Origin: Nannocystis exedens
Lineage (GTDB): Bacteria; Myxococcota_A; Polyangia; Nannocystales; Nannocystaceae
DNA length: 64,000 bases
Direction of reading: 5' to 3'
NCBI RefSeq assembly: GCF_002343915.1
Contig: NZ_NETK01000001.1
Coordinates: 1,798,001 to 1,862,000 of the forward strand
Shown here: positions 7,939 to 17,174 of the stretch, one piece after another
How positions within the stretch are numbered: the first letter of the stretch is position 1
Layout of the letters: each line of letters starts with the position of its first letter
The notes under the pieces: model-generated
What the model was told of the DNA's origin: nothing
Seen by the model: the letters and a program-made list of their open reading frames with translations, nothing else
The model's database searches: none
Program-made: the position numbers and the translations under genes

Positions 7939-8583
7939 TCACTTGCCGGCGAGATTGGGCCGGGCGCCGACGCCCTCGATGCGCGTGTAGGCGATCGGCT
8001 TGCCGCCCTCGTCGGTGCGCACGCAGACCTTCTTGAGGCCGAGCAGGTACTCCTCCAGCCCGACCTCGGGATCGATGAGGAAGCGGCAACAGCCCTGCTT
8101 GCAGTCGATCTGGTCGCCGAAGTCCCACAGCCCGAGGATCGCGCCCTTGCGCAGGTCACGGTCGAGCGCGATCAGGGCGTCGAGGCCGACCACCTTGACC
8201 GTCTTGCCGCGCTCGCTGCCGTCGCACGCGCCGCAGTCCATCGCCACCTCGATCTCCGACGTCTCGTCGAGCAGCGCCGGCACCGGCGCGTCGCGCTCGG
8301 CCAGCCAGGCCGCGAGCTGCCGCGCCGCCGCCTCGGCCGTCGCCGGCGCGGGCGCTCGCGGCACGACGTCCGCCTCCGTCGCCGCAGCCGGCTCCGCCTC
8401 CGCGGCCGTCGCCTCCTCGGCGCTCGGCCTCGCCGCGGGCTCCTCGACGACCACGGCCTTCGCGTCCGCCGCCCGCGCGACGACGGTGCCCTCGGTCACG
8501 GCATTGCCGCGCGGGGCGGACTCGCCGCAATTCACGAGCGCGAGCAGCGATGAGAACATCCACGACAGGTTCGGTGATCGCAT
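7939..8583 (-). CDS. probable lipoprotein, function unknown
   Basis: 214 residues from the ATG at 8581-8583, chosen because it gives a lipoprotein signal (MRSPNLSWMFSSLLALVNC, Cys19). The frame is open for 18 more codons upstream. After the signal comes an Ala/Glu-rich linker (~25-95), then a compact domain with six cysteines (MDCGACDG, CKQGCCRF) and aromatic/acid stretches such as LGLWDFGDQIDC. The Cys pairs could bind a metal or form disulphides. I do not recognise the family. It is transcribed in the same direction as the cytochrome gene 118 bases downstream, so co-transcription is possible. Confidence 0.7.
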   Translation of the reverse strand: MRSPNLSWMFSSLLALVNCGESAPRGNAVTEGTVVARAADAKAVVVEEPAARPSAEEATAAEAEPAAATEADVVPRAPAPATAEAAARQLAAWLAERDAPVPALLDETSEIEVAMDCGACDGSERGKTVKVVGLDALIALDRDLRKGAILGLWDFGDQIDCKQGCCRFLIDPEVGLEEYLLGLKKVCVRTDEGGKPIAYTRIEGVGARPNLAGK

Positions 8584-8704
8584 GTTCTTGAACGTTCGCC
8601 CCGTCGAGGTTCGTACCACCGGGCTTCCGGGCGGCAATCACCGCAGGGCGGCGCCGAGGCCCGCGGTTTTTGTTACCCTGCGCGCCGACCCCAGGAGCAC
8701 CGCG

Positions 8705-9439
8705 ATGCACCCGTTCTGCTGGTACGAGCTCAGGACCACCGATCCGATCGCCGCGCGAGCGTTTTACGTCGACGCCGTCGGCCTCGTCGTCGCCGCGGGG
8801 GACGCCCGCTGGCGCCTGCGCCCCGACGGCCCCGAGCTGGGCGAGTTCGCCGCGTTGCCGGCGCAGGCGGCGGCCCGCGGCGCCCCGGCGCACTGGCTCG
8901 GCCACGTCGCCGTCGCCGACGTGTCGGCGGCGGTGCAGCGATTCGTCGCCCTCGGCGCCAGCCCGCTGGGCCCGACGCAGACGCGTGGAGGCCTCCTCGT
9001 CGCCCCGCTCCGCGACCCGCTCGGCGCCGTGCTGGCGGTCACCTCGCGGCCCGCGACCGCGACGGCCGCGACGATCGCCTGGTGCGATCTACACACCCGC
9101 GATCCCGCGCAGGCCGCGGCGGTCTATGCATCGATGTTCGGCTGGGCGCCGGGCCCACGGCACGACCTCGGGCCGCTCGGCGATTATCACGAGTTCGCGT
9201 GGCAGCCCGGCGGCCCCGGGGTCGGCGGCATGTCCGACGCGGCGCGGCGCCCCGGGATCCACACCCACTGGTTGTTCCACTTCGCGGTCGACGACCTCGA
9301 CGCCGCGATCGACCGCGTGCGCAGCGGCGGCGGTCGAGCGGTCGGCGAGCCGATGCGAGCGCCCGGCGGTGCGCGCGTGGCCCCGTGCGAGGACCCGCAG
9401 GGCGCCGCCTTCGCGCTGCACGAGGCCGCCCCGAGCTGA
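8705..9439 (+). CDS. VOC-superfamily protein with two glyoxalase-like domains
   Basis: 244 residues from the ATG at 8705. Two consecutive VOC (glyoxalase/bleomycin-resistance/dioxygenase) modules: residues ~1-118 start with FCWYELRTTDPIAARAFY, and ~122-242 start with IAWCDLHTRDPAQAAAVYASMFGW. Each closes with DP(L/Q)GA..A. The pattern matches the two-domain 'hydroxylase'-type VOC proteins common in actinobacteria and myxobacteria. The fold may bind a metal and a small molecule, but the reaction is unknown. Single-gene unit, divergent from the lipoprotein gene. Confidence 0.88.
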   Translation: MHPFCWYELRTTDPIAARAFYVDAVGLVVAAGDARWRLRPDGPELGEFAALPAQAAARGAPAHWLGHVAVADVSAAVQRFVALGASPLGPTQTRGGLLVAPLRDPLGAVLAVTSRPATATAATIAWCDLHTRDPAQAAAVYASMFGWAPGPRHDLGPLGDYHEFAWQPGGPGVGGMSDAARRPGIHTHWLFHFAVDDLDAAIDRVRSGGGRAVGEPMRAPGGARVAPCEDPQGAAFALHEAAPS

Positions 9440-9517
9440 CGACCTCGCGCAGATTCCTCGCTCGGTCCGGCCGCGCGCTCACGCGGCGCCCGGGCGTGCT
9501 CATCACGATCGACCGAT

Positions 9518-11836
9518 TCACCTGACCCGCGCGAATTCTTCGGCGAGCCGCGAATACGCAGCTCGCTCGCGTGAATCGAAGATAGTCGCGCGCAGGCTGC
9601 CGGCGCGGCGGCTTTCCATCGCTACTTGTGTAAATAACCTCCATCGCGCCGGGCCCACGGCGGCGCGGCGCGGACCGGCAGGTCGCGCGCCGCGAACCAT
9701 TGCTCGATCGCCCGGCGCAGCGCGTTCGCCTGATACGCGAACCATCGCTCGCGCTCCTGCGGCGCCGACAGCAGCGCGTCCTTGAAGCGGCGGAACGGCC
9801 CGCGGCCTTCCAGCGCGCGCAGCAGCTTCTCGCGCAGCAGCGCGTCGCCGACCTCCTCGGTGGCGAAGCGCGCCATCCACTGGTAGCGCTCGTGCGCGGG
9901 CAGGCGATCGATCTCGAGGTAGCGCCGGGGATCGGCGTCGATCCGCTCGCGCTCGCCGGGGTCGTCCTCGAACGGGCCGGTGACGCAGACCTCCCCCGTC
10001 ACGGTATCGTAGTAGCAGCGCAGCTCCATGTCCGCGCATTCGAGCGCGAACTCGAAGGAGTCCCAGTCGGGTGTGGGGGCTTCGGCCGTGAGGCGCATGC
10101 CCCGAGGTTCGCGCGAAACCGCGCTCGGCGTCAAGCAAAATTGCGCGAGATCGCGCCGAATGGCGCGAACTCGCCCGTCCGGGGCGCAAATTAGCGCGCG
10201 GACTCGGGGTGGACGAAGGCCTGGCGGGGCCCTCGCCGGCGTGGCGGAGGGTGTGCAGGTCGGGGGGCGGGGCCGGAGCGGCATTGGCCCCACCCGCGTC
10301 GATTGGGCACAACCACGGCAGGTTGTCGGCGCCCGTGGTCGGTTCGACCGCGAGGCCGGCGAATGCCACGTTCGCGTCGGTCGACGTCGCGGCGCCGAGG
10401 GCGACCGTCAGCGCCGCGTTCGGCACCGTCAGCACGATCGAGTACGGCTCGGGGAACGCGCAGGGCGTCGCCACCCCGGCCAGCGCCGTCTGCTCGGCGA
10501 CCTCGATCGTCACCATCGACGGCGGGCTCAGCATCGCCGAGAAGTTCAGCAGCACCTCCGATTGCTGCGGGTCGGCGGCCAGATAATAGAACCCGCCGAC
10601 CCCGAACGACCCGGCGATCCAGTCGAAGCGGACCGCGACGCGCGTGTAGGCCGGGTCCTTCATGCGGGCCAGCATCGGCTCGATCTGCGCCCCCACCGAC
10701 TTGTTGCGCTCGGCCACCGCCGCCTGGGCTGCCGCCTGCGTCGCCGGGTCGTCGGGCTGCGGCGCGCCAGCCACCTCGCCCAGCAATTGATCGGCCGGGG
10801 CGGCCCCCTGCTCGACCGCGAGCTCCCAGCCGGCCACGCCGGCGCGGCGCAACAACAGCCCGGCGACCACGCCGAGCTCGTAGGGCTCGAGGTCGCTGTC
10901 GAACTGCGCGCCGTCGCTGAGGAACAGCCCGTCCGGCAGGTGCGACAGGGCCAGCGCCAGCACCTCCGAATCGGGCGCGTCGCAGCCGAGCTCGGCGATC
11001 GCGCTCATGATCAGGCTGACGTATTCGGCCGAGCCCTCGGTGCAATCATAGCTGCGGATCGCCTTCATCTCCGCCGCGTATTCCGACTGCAGGCGCCCGT
11101 ACCAGTGCGCCGCCGCGGCCAGGCCGGCGCCCTCCGCCTGCACCTCCGCCGCCAGCGCCTGGATCAGCTGCCGCCGCAGGTAACGCGGCTCCCACGGCTC
11201 GGGGTAGGGCGCCGAGCGGCTGCCCATGCCTTCGTTCCAGTCGTCCTGATCGCTGAGGAAGTGGAAGCCCTCGTGGAACATCAAGGAAGCGGCGAAGTCG
11301 GGCCACAGCGTGCCCCCGTGGCTCAGCCACCATTCGTTCTGCGCCTGCGTCTGGTCGAGCGAGATCCCCAGCGACTTGACGCCGTCGAGCTCGCTCACGT
11401 TGAAGTACGCCGTCCACTCCGGCGGCAGCTCGTCGAGCTGGCGCTCCGTGACCACCGGCGGCGCCCCGTCGCCGCTCTGGTCGTTCCACACCCACGCGAG
11501 GTTGTCGGGCACCGACGTCAGCACCACCTGCCGCTGGCGGTAGTTGACCGCCACGTCGGGCCACGCGCGCTCGGGGCAGCGGTACATCGCCTCGTCGAGG
11601 GCCGCCAGCAGCCGCTCGACGCGGGTCTGCGGCTCGGCCCCTGGCCTGTCTTCGGGGACAGGTACGTCGACACTCGTCGCTCCGGCGTCGTCATCGCCGC
11701 CGAGCGAGGCCGCGCCGCTGCTGGTGGTCGCCGAATCGGCCGGTTCGGCCATCGACGCGCCGGGGTCGCCCGGACAGGCGGCGAGCGCCGCGCTGGCGAC
11801 GATCATGACGCGGACGGACAGGGTCGATGCGGTCAT
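9518..11836 (-). CDS. lipoprotein with an HExxH metallopeptidase-like motif; reading frame overruns its expected end
   Basis: The lipoprotein start is clear: MTASTLSVRVMIVASAALAAC, Cys21. A low-complexity linker follows to ~70, then an alpha-rich domain with HEGFH (188-192) in LMFHEGFHFLSDQDDW, a zinc-protease-like signature, and an acidic CTEGSAEYVS further on that could supply another ligand. Convincing sequence continues to about residue 535 (LPWLCPIDAGG). Beyond ~10230 this frame has no stop and runs through the UPF0158 gene in another frame down to 9518. Those last ~230 residues (RSRAILLDAERG...) look like a shadow translation. A lost stop or frameshift near 10190-10260 is likely; one adjacent frame stops at 10191. 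Confidence 0.65.
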   Translation of the reverse strand: MTASTLSVRVMIVASAALAACPGDPGASMAEPADSATTSSGAASLGGDDDAGATSVDVPVPEDRPGAEPQTRVERLLAALDEAMYRCPERAWPDVAVNYRQRQVVLTSVPDNLAWVWNDQSGDGAPPVVTERQLDELPPEWTAYFNVSELDGVKSLGISLDQTQAQNEWWLSHGGTLWPDFAASLMFHEGFHFLSDQDDWNEGMGSRSAPYPEPWEPRYLRRQLIQALAAEVQAEGAGLAAAAHWYGRLQSEYAAEMKAIRSYDCTEGSAEYVSLIMSAIAELGCDAPDSEVLALALSHLPDGLFLSDGAQFDSDLEPYELGVVAGLLLRRAGVAGWELAVEQGAAPADQLLGEVAGAPQPDDPATQAAAQAAVAERNKSVGAQIEPMLARMKDPAYTRVAVRFDWIAGSFGVGGFYYLAADPQQSEVLLNFSAMLSPPSMVTIEVAEQTALAGVATPCAFPEPYSIVLTVPNAALTVALGAATSTDANVAFAGLAVEPTTGADNLPWLCPIDAGGANAAPAPPPDLHTLRHAGEGPARPSSTPSPRANLRPGRASSRHSARSRAILLDAERGFARTSGHAPHGRSPHTRLGLLRVRARMRGHGAALLLRYRDGGGLRHRPVRGRPRRARADRRRSPALPRDRSPARARALPVDGALRHRGGRRRAAAREAAARAGRPRAVPPLQGRAAVGAAGARAMVRVSGERAAPGDRAMVRGARPAGPRRAAVGPARWRLFTQVAMESRRAGSLRATIFDSRERAAYSRLAEEFARVR
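9622..10098 (-). CDS. UPF0158-family protein
   Basis: 158 residues from the ATG at 10096-10098. The sequence DWDSFEFALECADMELRCYYD, GEVCVTG, DPRRYLEIDRL and ERYQWMARFATEEV, then ALEGRGPFRRFKDAL and ERWFAYQANALRRAIEQWF, fits the UPF0158 family closely in order and length. The function of this family is not established. It looks complete and cytosolic. It overlaps in a different frame the overrunning 3' part of the HEGFH lipoprotein frame. Since both cannot be equally real there, I trust this one in 9622-10098. Confidence 0.85.
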   Translation of the reverse strand: MRLTAEAPTPDWDSFEFALECADMELRCYYDTVTGEVCVTGPFEDDPGERERIDADPRRYLEIDRLPAHERYQWMARFATEEVGDALLREKLLRALEGRGPFRRFKDALLSAPQERERWFAYQANALRRAIEQWFAARDLPVRAAPPWARRDGGYLHK

Positions 11837-12143
11837 GCGATTTCAAGCGTCACACCGCCGGCGCGTCTGTCCAGGTGACGCGGCTGCGTCCCGACGACCG
11901 CTGTCGGATCCGCCACAAATCGGCCGCGCCGGCGCTCGCTGCCGGTCCATCGCCCTCCGCACGAGCCCCGGCGCCGGCGCCTCCCGATCCACCGCGCACC
12001 GCACCTGCGACCTCGCCTGCCGTCGCTGCCCCGGCGCTACCCGCTCTCGCTGCACCGCGCGCCGCACCGGCGACCTCGCCCGCCGTCGTCGCCGAGACGA
12101 CAGGAACGCGCCATGGCCCGAGCCCGAACCGTGAGCGCCGCGC

Positions 12144-13760
12144 TCACCAGCTCTCGTACGGCAAGATCGCGTCCTTCGTCAGCGCATAGACCCGCTCGGG
12201 CTGGCCGACGAACAGCAGGTCGCGCACGTCGCCGCCCGGGCGCTTCGTCGCCCACAGCACCGCCCCGTCCTTGTCGACGCGGAACACCCGCGTGCGCGAC
12301 TGGTCGCCGTCGTGCTCGCCGACCCCGATGAACATCCCGCCGAACGGTTCGGCGTCGACCGGCCCGGCGTGAACCGCCCAGCCGTCGGGCGGCGCCCACT
12401 CCATCCACCACTTCTGCGCCCCGTCGGCCGCGGCGAACATCGCGTAGCCGAGCACGCTGTCCTCGGGCGCGTCCGTGGCGAATTGCGTCATCGCCACCGC
12501 CAGCGAGGTCGGGTCGGTCACCACCACGTCGGTCGGCAGCGCGTGCGCGTGCGTCGGCGACGGCAGCGTCACCTCCCACAGCACCAGGCCCTCGGGCGTC
12601 AGCGCCTCGAGGAACACCTGGTCGGCGGACGCGTCGTCGGCGTGGCGCTCGCCGACGGCGTAGATCGTGCCGCCGTCGTCCATCGCCACGCCGCGGTAAC
12701 GGATGTTCCAGCCGACCCCGACCGGCGCCTCGTGCTGCCACATCAACGCCCCCGCCCCGTCGAAGCGGAGCACCCAGGCCCCGGCCGCCCCGGCCGCGTG
12801 GTTGCCGACCAGCGCGATGTCGCCGCCGGACCACGTCATGTCGGTCACCGCGATCGGCAGGTCCGCGAACTCCTGCGAGAACTCGGTCGTCCCGTCGCCG
12901 CCGACGCCCGTCAGCCACAGATGACCGCCCGAGCCCGGCTGCTGCGCCTCGGTGTCGATCAGCCCGGCGAACACCGCGTGGCCCTGGATCCCCTGGGCCT
13001 GCAGCGGCACGCGCCCGTGCTCGCCGGCCCACGCGGTGATGTCCCACAACGCAGGATCGTCGCCCCCCGGCAGCGACACCTCGAACAGCTGCGACGCCGT
13101 CTGGCCCTCGGGCCCGAAGTTTGCCAGCGCGCGGCCGACGATCATCGCCGACGCGTCGAGGAACCAGCCCGGCAGCGGCGCCATGCAGCGCAGGTCGTCG
13201 GCCTGCGCGGGCTTCGGGATCACCAGCGGGCCGAGCGGCACCCCCATGCCGAGCTCGCAGGTCGGCAGGCAGCCGTCGTCGTCGTCCGCGTTGCCGTCGT
13301 CGCACACCTCGCCCGGCTGGACGATCCCGTCGCCGCACGTCGGCATGCCACCCGAGGTGCCGGTGTCCGGCCCGGTGCTCGTCGACGTGTCCTCGCCGGT
13401 CGTGCTCGTCGTCGTCTCCTCGCCCGTCGTGCTCGTCGTCTCCTCGCCCGTCGTGCTCGTCGTCGTCTCGGTCGCGCTCACGCCCTCGGTCGTCGTCTCG
13501 CCCGTCGTCTGGCCGGTGGTCGTGCCGGTGGTCGTCGTCTCGCCGGTCGTGGTCGTCGTCTCGCCCGTCGTCATCGTCGCCTCGGTCGGGTCGCCGGTGG
13601 TCGGCGGGTCGCCGCTCGTCGTCGGGTCGGTCTCGCTGCCGGCCGCGGTCGCGGTCGCGCCGTCGGTCTCGGCCTCGGTGTCCCCGGGGACAGGTTGCGA
13701 AGGACAGGCCGTCAGCAGCCCGCCGACGACGATCGCGGTCGAACGATAGACAATGGACAT
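12144..13760 (-). CDS. lipoprotein with Thr-rich linker, myxococcal Cys-rich repeat and beta-propeller-like domain
   Basis: 538 residues from the ATG at 13758-13760; earlier codons in the frame belong to other genes. Signal MSIVYRSTAIVVGGLLTAC with Cys19 as lipid site. Residues ~25-138 are a TTTTGETTT-type linker. Residues ~140-170 are the myxobacterial Cys-rich repeat (CGDGIVQPGEVCDDGN, then C...CE). The rest alternates short strands with W/D/G turns (HLWLTGVGGDG, IALVGNHAAG, IYAVGERH), like PQQ or NHL-type propeller blades. Probably displayed on the outer membrane or cell surface with a binding role. No enzyme motif seen. Confidence 0.88.
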   Translation of the reverse strand: MSIVYRSTAIVVGGLLTACPSQPVPGDTEAETDGATATAAGSETDPTTSGDPPTTGDPTEATMTTGETTTTTGETTTTGTTTGQTTGETTTEGVSATETTTSTTGEETTSTTGEETTTSTTGEDTSTSTGPDTGTSGGMPTCGDGIVQPGEVCDDGNADDDDGCLPTCELGMGVPLGPLVIPKPAQADDLRCMAPLPGWFLDASAMIVGRALANFGPEGQTASQLFEVSLPGGDDPALWDITAWAGEHGRVPLQAQGIQGHAVFAGLIDTEAQQPGSGGHLWLTGVGGDGTTEFSQEFADLPIAVTDMTWSGGDIALVGNHAAGAAGAWVLRFDGAGALMWQHEAPVGVGWNIRYRGVAMDDGGTIYAVGERHADDASADQVFLEALTPEGLVLWEVTLPSPTHAHALPTDVVVTDPTSLAVAMTQFATDAPEDSVLGYAMFAAADGAQKWWMEWAPPDGWAVHAGPVDAEPFGGMFIGVGEHDGDQSRTRVFRVDKDGAVLWATKRPGGDVRDLLFVGQPERVYALTKDAILPYESW

Positions 13761-14255
13761 TCGCGGAGGGTACGCGCCGGCCCTGCCCGCGGCAACCGGC
13801 GCGCCGCGAGCCGCACCGCGCCCGTCACGCGAGCCCGGCGCCGGATCGACGAATACGCGTACACCGATGCATGCCCCCATTGCGGATCGCCGAGCCAATG
13901 GCCACAGCGCCGGCCATCGCTGCGACGTCGCCGATCCGTCGCGCCGGGGCGACAACGCCCCGTGAGTTCGCCGGTCGCGTCGACCCCCGCGCGCAGCGCA
14001 TGGGTACCCGCCGCGGCTCGCCGGGCCCGCTGCGACGCCCGCTCGTGCGAGCGCCTCGCCGCCTCCGGCCCCCGCGATATCGTCGAGCTCGCCGGAGCTC
14101 CACCCTCGAGAACAGGAGGTCCCGCGCACCGACGAGCGCATCGAGGGGATCTGGAAGGCGGGGCCACGGCCTGTGACGGTCGAGCCTGCCGCGCACCGCC
14201 CGCTGTTGCGCCGCGCCGGAACTGGCGCATGCCATGGGCGGGAGAAATTTTTAAA

Positions 14256-14822
14256 ATGGCTGCCACACCGCTGCAGGGCAAGAGGGTCGCGATCCTGGTC
14301 GCGTCGGGGTTCGAGCAGGTCGAGCTGGTCAAGCCGCGCGAGGCGCTCGACGCCGCCGGCGCCGAGACCGTGCTGGTCTCGCCGGAGTCGAAGCGCGTGC
14401 GCGGGTGGGAATTCAAGGACTGGGGCGACTGGTTCCCGGTCGACCTCGAGCTGAGCGAGGCCAAGGCCGTCGACTTCGACGCGCTGCTGCTGCCGGGCGG
14501 TGTCATCAATCCCGACAAGCTGCGGATCGACGAGGCCGCGATCAAGTTCATCCGCCACTTCGTCGCCAGCGACAAGCCGATCGCCGCCATCTGCCACGGG
14601 CCGTGGCCGCTGATCGAGTCGGGCGGGGTGCGCGGGCGCAAGCTGACCTCGTGGCCGTCGCTGCGCAGCGACCTGCGCAACGCCGGCGCCACCTGGGTCG
14701 ACGAGGAGGTCGTGCTCGACCGCGGGCTCGTCACCAGCCGCAAGCCGGACGACATCCCCGCGTTCGTCCGCACGCTCCTCGACGTGTTCGCCGCCGCCGG
14801 GCCGGCGACCCACGCCGCCTGA
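14256..14822 (+). CDS. DJ-1/PfpI-family protein (type 1 glutamine-amidotransferase-like)
   Basis: 188 residues from the ATG at 14256; GGGAG lies 11 bases upstream as a ribosome site. KRVAILVASGFEQVEL is the N-terminal strand-loop with the conserved Glu, and AAICHGPWPL contains the nucleophile elbow Cys followed by His. LLLPGGVINPDKLR is the usual PGG loop. These match the PfpI/YhbO branch, whose members are reported as intracellular proteases or glyoxalase/deglycase-type stress enzymes; the exact reaction is disputed. It sits alone between two minus-strand genes. An A/T-rich AAATTTTTAAAATG just before the start is unusual for this DNA. Confidence 0.92.
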   Translation: MAATPLQGKRVAILVASGFEQVELVKPREALDAAGAETVLVSPESKRVRGWEFKDWGDWFPVDLELSEAKAVDFDALLLPGGVINPDKLRIDEAAIKFIRHFVASDKPIAAICHGPWPLIESGGVRGRKLTSWPSLRSDLRNAGATWVDEEVVLDRGLVTSRKPDDIPAFVRTLLDVFAAAGPATHAA

Positions 14823-14827
14823 GGCGC

Positions 14828-15688
14828 TCACGGGTAGTCGGCGCGCAAGACGACCTCGCCCGGCCCGCGCAGGAAGCTGCGGCCGAACCCGTCGACGCGG
14901 ATCGTCAGACCCTCGTCGAGGTTGACGTCGGTCTCGCCCTCGCCGAGCGGCGTGTAGGCGAAGTGACGCCCGACGCGGCTCTGCGGCGGCGTGAGCCAGT
15001 GGATAGACCTCGCCGAGCACGAAGTCGTGGCCGCGCACCGGGACCTCCTGGTGCCGGCGGCGGAACGAATCATAGCAGTGCCTGCCGTCCCAGCCCGCGA
15101 AGTCGATCGTGGTCCGCTGGACCTCCGCGACCGCCGTCGGCGGCGAAGAACCGCATGTCGAGCGTCGTGCCGACCCGAGCGCCACAGGAACACGTACTCG
15201 CGCTGGTCGCTCATGCCGACGATGAAGCCGTCGTACCAGGAGTGGAAGTCGACGGGCAGCTGCACCGGGCCCGGATCGATCCACCCGACGCCGCCGGGCT
15301 GGAAGCGGCGGTAGTAGATCCCGTTGCCGCTGTGCTTCTGCGCGGCGACGATGCCCTCGCCGGTGGTCGGTCGTCTCGCCGCTCGTCGTCGTCTCGCCGC
15401 TCGTCGTCGTCTCGCCGCTCGTCGTCGTCTCGCCGCTCGTCGTCGTCTCGCCGCTCGTCGTCGTCTCGCCGCTCGTCGTCGTGCCGGTCTCGCTGTCGCT
15501 CACGGCGCTGGCGGTCGGCGTGCCGGTCATCGGCCCCTCGGTGATCGGCGCGCCGGTGCTGGTGTCGTCGGTCGTGCTCGTCCCGGCTCAGTGGTCGAGA
15601 TCGACTCGGTGGTCGCGGTGGTGTCGTCGCCGCAACCGACGCAGGGCAGCAGCACGGACAAGAGCAGCGACGAACGGCCACGCCTCAT
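14828..15688 (-). pseudogene. frameshifted lipoprotein gene with a hexapeptide-repeat linker
   Basis: The pieces read as one gene only if frames are switched. A lipoprotein start MRRGRSSLLLSVLLPCVGC (15688, one frame) leads to TTTSGE repeats in a second frame (15365-15530), then IDPGPVQLPVDFHSWYDGFIVG in a third (about 15180-15300). RTTIDFAGWDGRHCYDSF and HDFVLGEVYP follow in the second frame again, and GRHFAYTPLGEGETDVN to LRADYP and the stop at 14828 are in the third. At least four shifts are needed. Either the gene is decayed or the assembly has indel errors here. The C-terminal domain resembles no family I can name. Confidence 0.6.
15373..15480. repeat. six perfect 18-bp tandem repeats
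   Basis: The unit GTCTCGCCGCTCGTCGTC is repeated six times head to tail. On the minus strand it encodes the hexapeptide TTTSGE in the linker of the broken lipoprotein gene. Because 18 is a multiple of three, changes in copy number would alter linker length without shifting frame. Confidence 0.95.
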
Positions 15689-15762
15689 CGCGTCACGATA
15701 GCCCTCGGCTGCGTGTGCATGCGCGCGTCTCCGCACGCCGGGCGTGTGGCATAGTCGCCCGC

Positions 15763-17064
15763 ATGCGACGATCCCCTGCCCTCTCGCGCTGCCTCGGATC
15801 TGCCCTTTGGCTCCTGTCTCTCGGAGCATGTGAAAAATCAGCCACGACCGCGCCCGAGGCCGCCGGCGGCACCGGCCCGAGCAGCGCCGCCCCGACCGGC
15901 AAGCCGGCGCCGAAGGGCAGCTACGCCGCCCTCGCCGGGGAGTTCGAGGAGGCCGCGGCCCGGCCGGCCGGGGCCGGCAAGCCCGAGCTCGAGCGGCTCA
16001 CCGGCCCGCTGCTCGACGCCGCCTCCAGGCGGCTCAGCGAGTTGTCGATCGTCCACGAGGTCGAGCGCGGCGACAAGGTCGCGGCGCTGTGGATCAGCGC
16101 CGAGAGCGGCTCGCCGCTCGGGCGCCTGTCGGAGCAGCTCCGGTCCGGCGGCGACACCCGCATGGTCTACGACCTCGGCTACTTCCGCGATCACCCCGGG
16201 CGGCCCGCGGGATACGACGCGGCGGCCAACGTGCTGCGGATCGAGCACGCGGTGATCCAGCGCGGCGGCGATCCCGACGAGCCGCGCCTGCGCCACGAGC
16301 AGGCGCGCGCCGAGGTGTGGGGCCTGCTCCGCCGCGGCGAGCCGTCGCCGTACCACTTTCGCCTGCTCGCGGGCAGCGGCGCCGACGAGGTCGTGCGCGG
16401 CGACGAGGTCCACGCCCTCGCCCGCGACCTCGTGCGCGAGCTGCAGGGCGTGCAGGACCTGCTGATCAGCCCCGACGACGCCCCGGTCACCCAGGCCGAC
16501 CTCGCCGCCGCGCTGGCCACGAGCGAGGGCACCCCGGCGCCGCGCCCCCCGAGCACCGAGCTCGAGATCCGCTTCGCTCGCCTCTCTGCCGCCGCCGTGC
16601 GCGGGGCCGGCGACACCGCCAAGCTGCAGCCGCAGCTCAAGCAGGCCCAGTCGAAGGCCAGGGGCAAGAACGCCGCCCAGGCCTCGCAGGCCCCGCGCGG
16701 CGCGTCGCTCCTGCTGCAGCTCGACCCGGTCAAGGGCGACCCGTCGGGGGTCGCCCACGCGCTGATCGTCGACCTGGCCGAAAGCACAGGTCCCGAGGAC
16801 CCCAAGAACGCCGCGCTGCTGCGCACCCGCCTGACCGACATCACCAAGGCGGTCGACCGTCACGCCGCCCACTTCGCCGCGATGGTCGAGCTGCTGCGCC
16901 GGATCGCCGGCACCCCGTCGGGCAGCGAGCGGCGGGCCCTGTTCAAGGCGCTGGCCGCCGTGATCGAGCCGGTCGCCGAGGACGCGCCGGCCAAGGCCAA
17001 GGCCCAGGCCGCCTACGTCAAGCGCTTCGACGAGGCCCTCGTCGGGCCCGCGCCCGCCAAGTGA
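15763..17064 (+). CDS. probable lipoprotein, function unknown
   Basis: 433 residues from the ATG at 15763, which gives the signal MRRSPALSRCLGSALWLLSLGAC (Cys23). A short Ala/Gly/Pro linker runs to ~45. The rest is mostly helical, with charged segments such as RLSELSIVHEVERGDKVAAL, ARAEVWGLLRRGEPSPYHF and LVRELQGVQDLLIS, plus a Lys/Gln/Ala-rich stretch near 285-310. No enzyme motif is visible and I do not recognise the family. It is preceded by the broken lipoprotein gene on the other strand and followed, after a low-GC promoter-like region, by the VOC-ArsR-AHSA1 operon. Confidence 0.8.
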   Translation: MRRSPALSRCLGSALWLLSLGACEKSATTAPEAAGGTGPSSAAPTGKPAPKGSYAALAGEFEEAAARPAGAGKPELERLTGPLLDAASRRLSELSIVHEVERGDKVAALWISAESGSPLGRLSEQLRSGGDTRMVYDLGYFRDHPGRPAGYDAAANVLRIEHAVIQRGGDPDEPRLRHEQARAEVWGLLRRGEPSPYHFRLLAGSGADEVVRGDEVHALARDLVRELQGVQDLLISPDDAPVTQADLAAALATSEGTPAPRPPSTELEIRFARLSAAAVRGAGDTAKLQPQLKQAQSKARGKNAAQASQAPRGASLLLQLDPVKGDPSGVAHALIVDLAESTGPEDPKNAALLRTRLTDITKAVDRHAAHFAAMVELLRRIAGTPSGSERRALFKALAAVIEPVAEDAPAKAKAQAAYVKRFDEALVGPAPAK

Positions 17065-17114
17065 TTCGCGCCCCCGAGCGAACTCCGGGCCCTCCAGGCC
17101 CGGAGTTCACGCGC

Positions 17115-17143
17115 TTGACAATAATTCTCTCTCAAGTTAACTA
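17115..17143 (+). promoter_or_regulatory. A/T-rich promoter region with AGTTAACT palindrome before the VOC-ArsR-AHSA1 operon
   Basis: TTGACA (17115-17120) is a perfect -35 hexamer, and 17 bases later TAACTA is a weak -10. The palindrome AGTTAACT (17135-17142) overlaps the -10, where a repressor such as the ArsR protein encoded two genes downstream could bind. The low GC of this 40-base stretch stands out. AAGGGAGCA just before the ATG at 17175 is the ribosome site. Confidence 0.55.
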
Positions 17144-17174
17144 TTCGACGAACCCGCAACGAAGGGAGCACCTT

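Noticed and set aside
6066..8036. 656-codon plus-strand frame
   Set aside because: Antisense to the cytochrome gene, which has two CxxCH motifs; composition is that of a shadow.
15373..15480. Regular repeat array as a CRISPR
   Set aside because: Contiguous 18-bp units without spacers, encoding a TTTSGE linker; a coding tandem repeat. No CRISPR array or cas gene was seen in the window.
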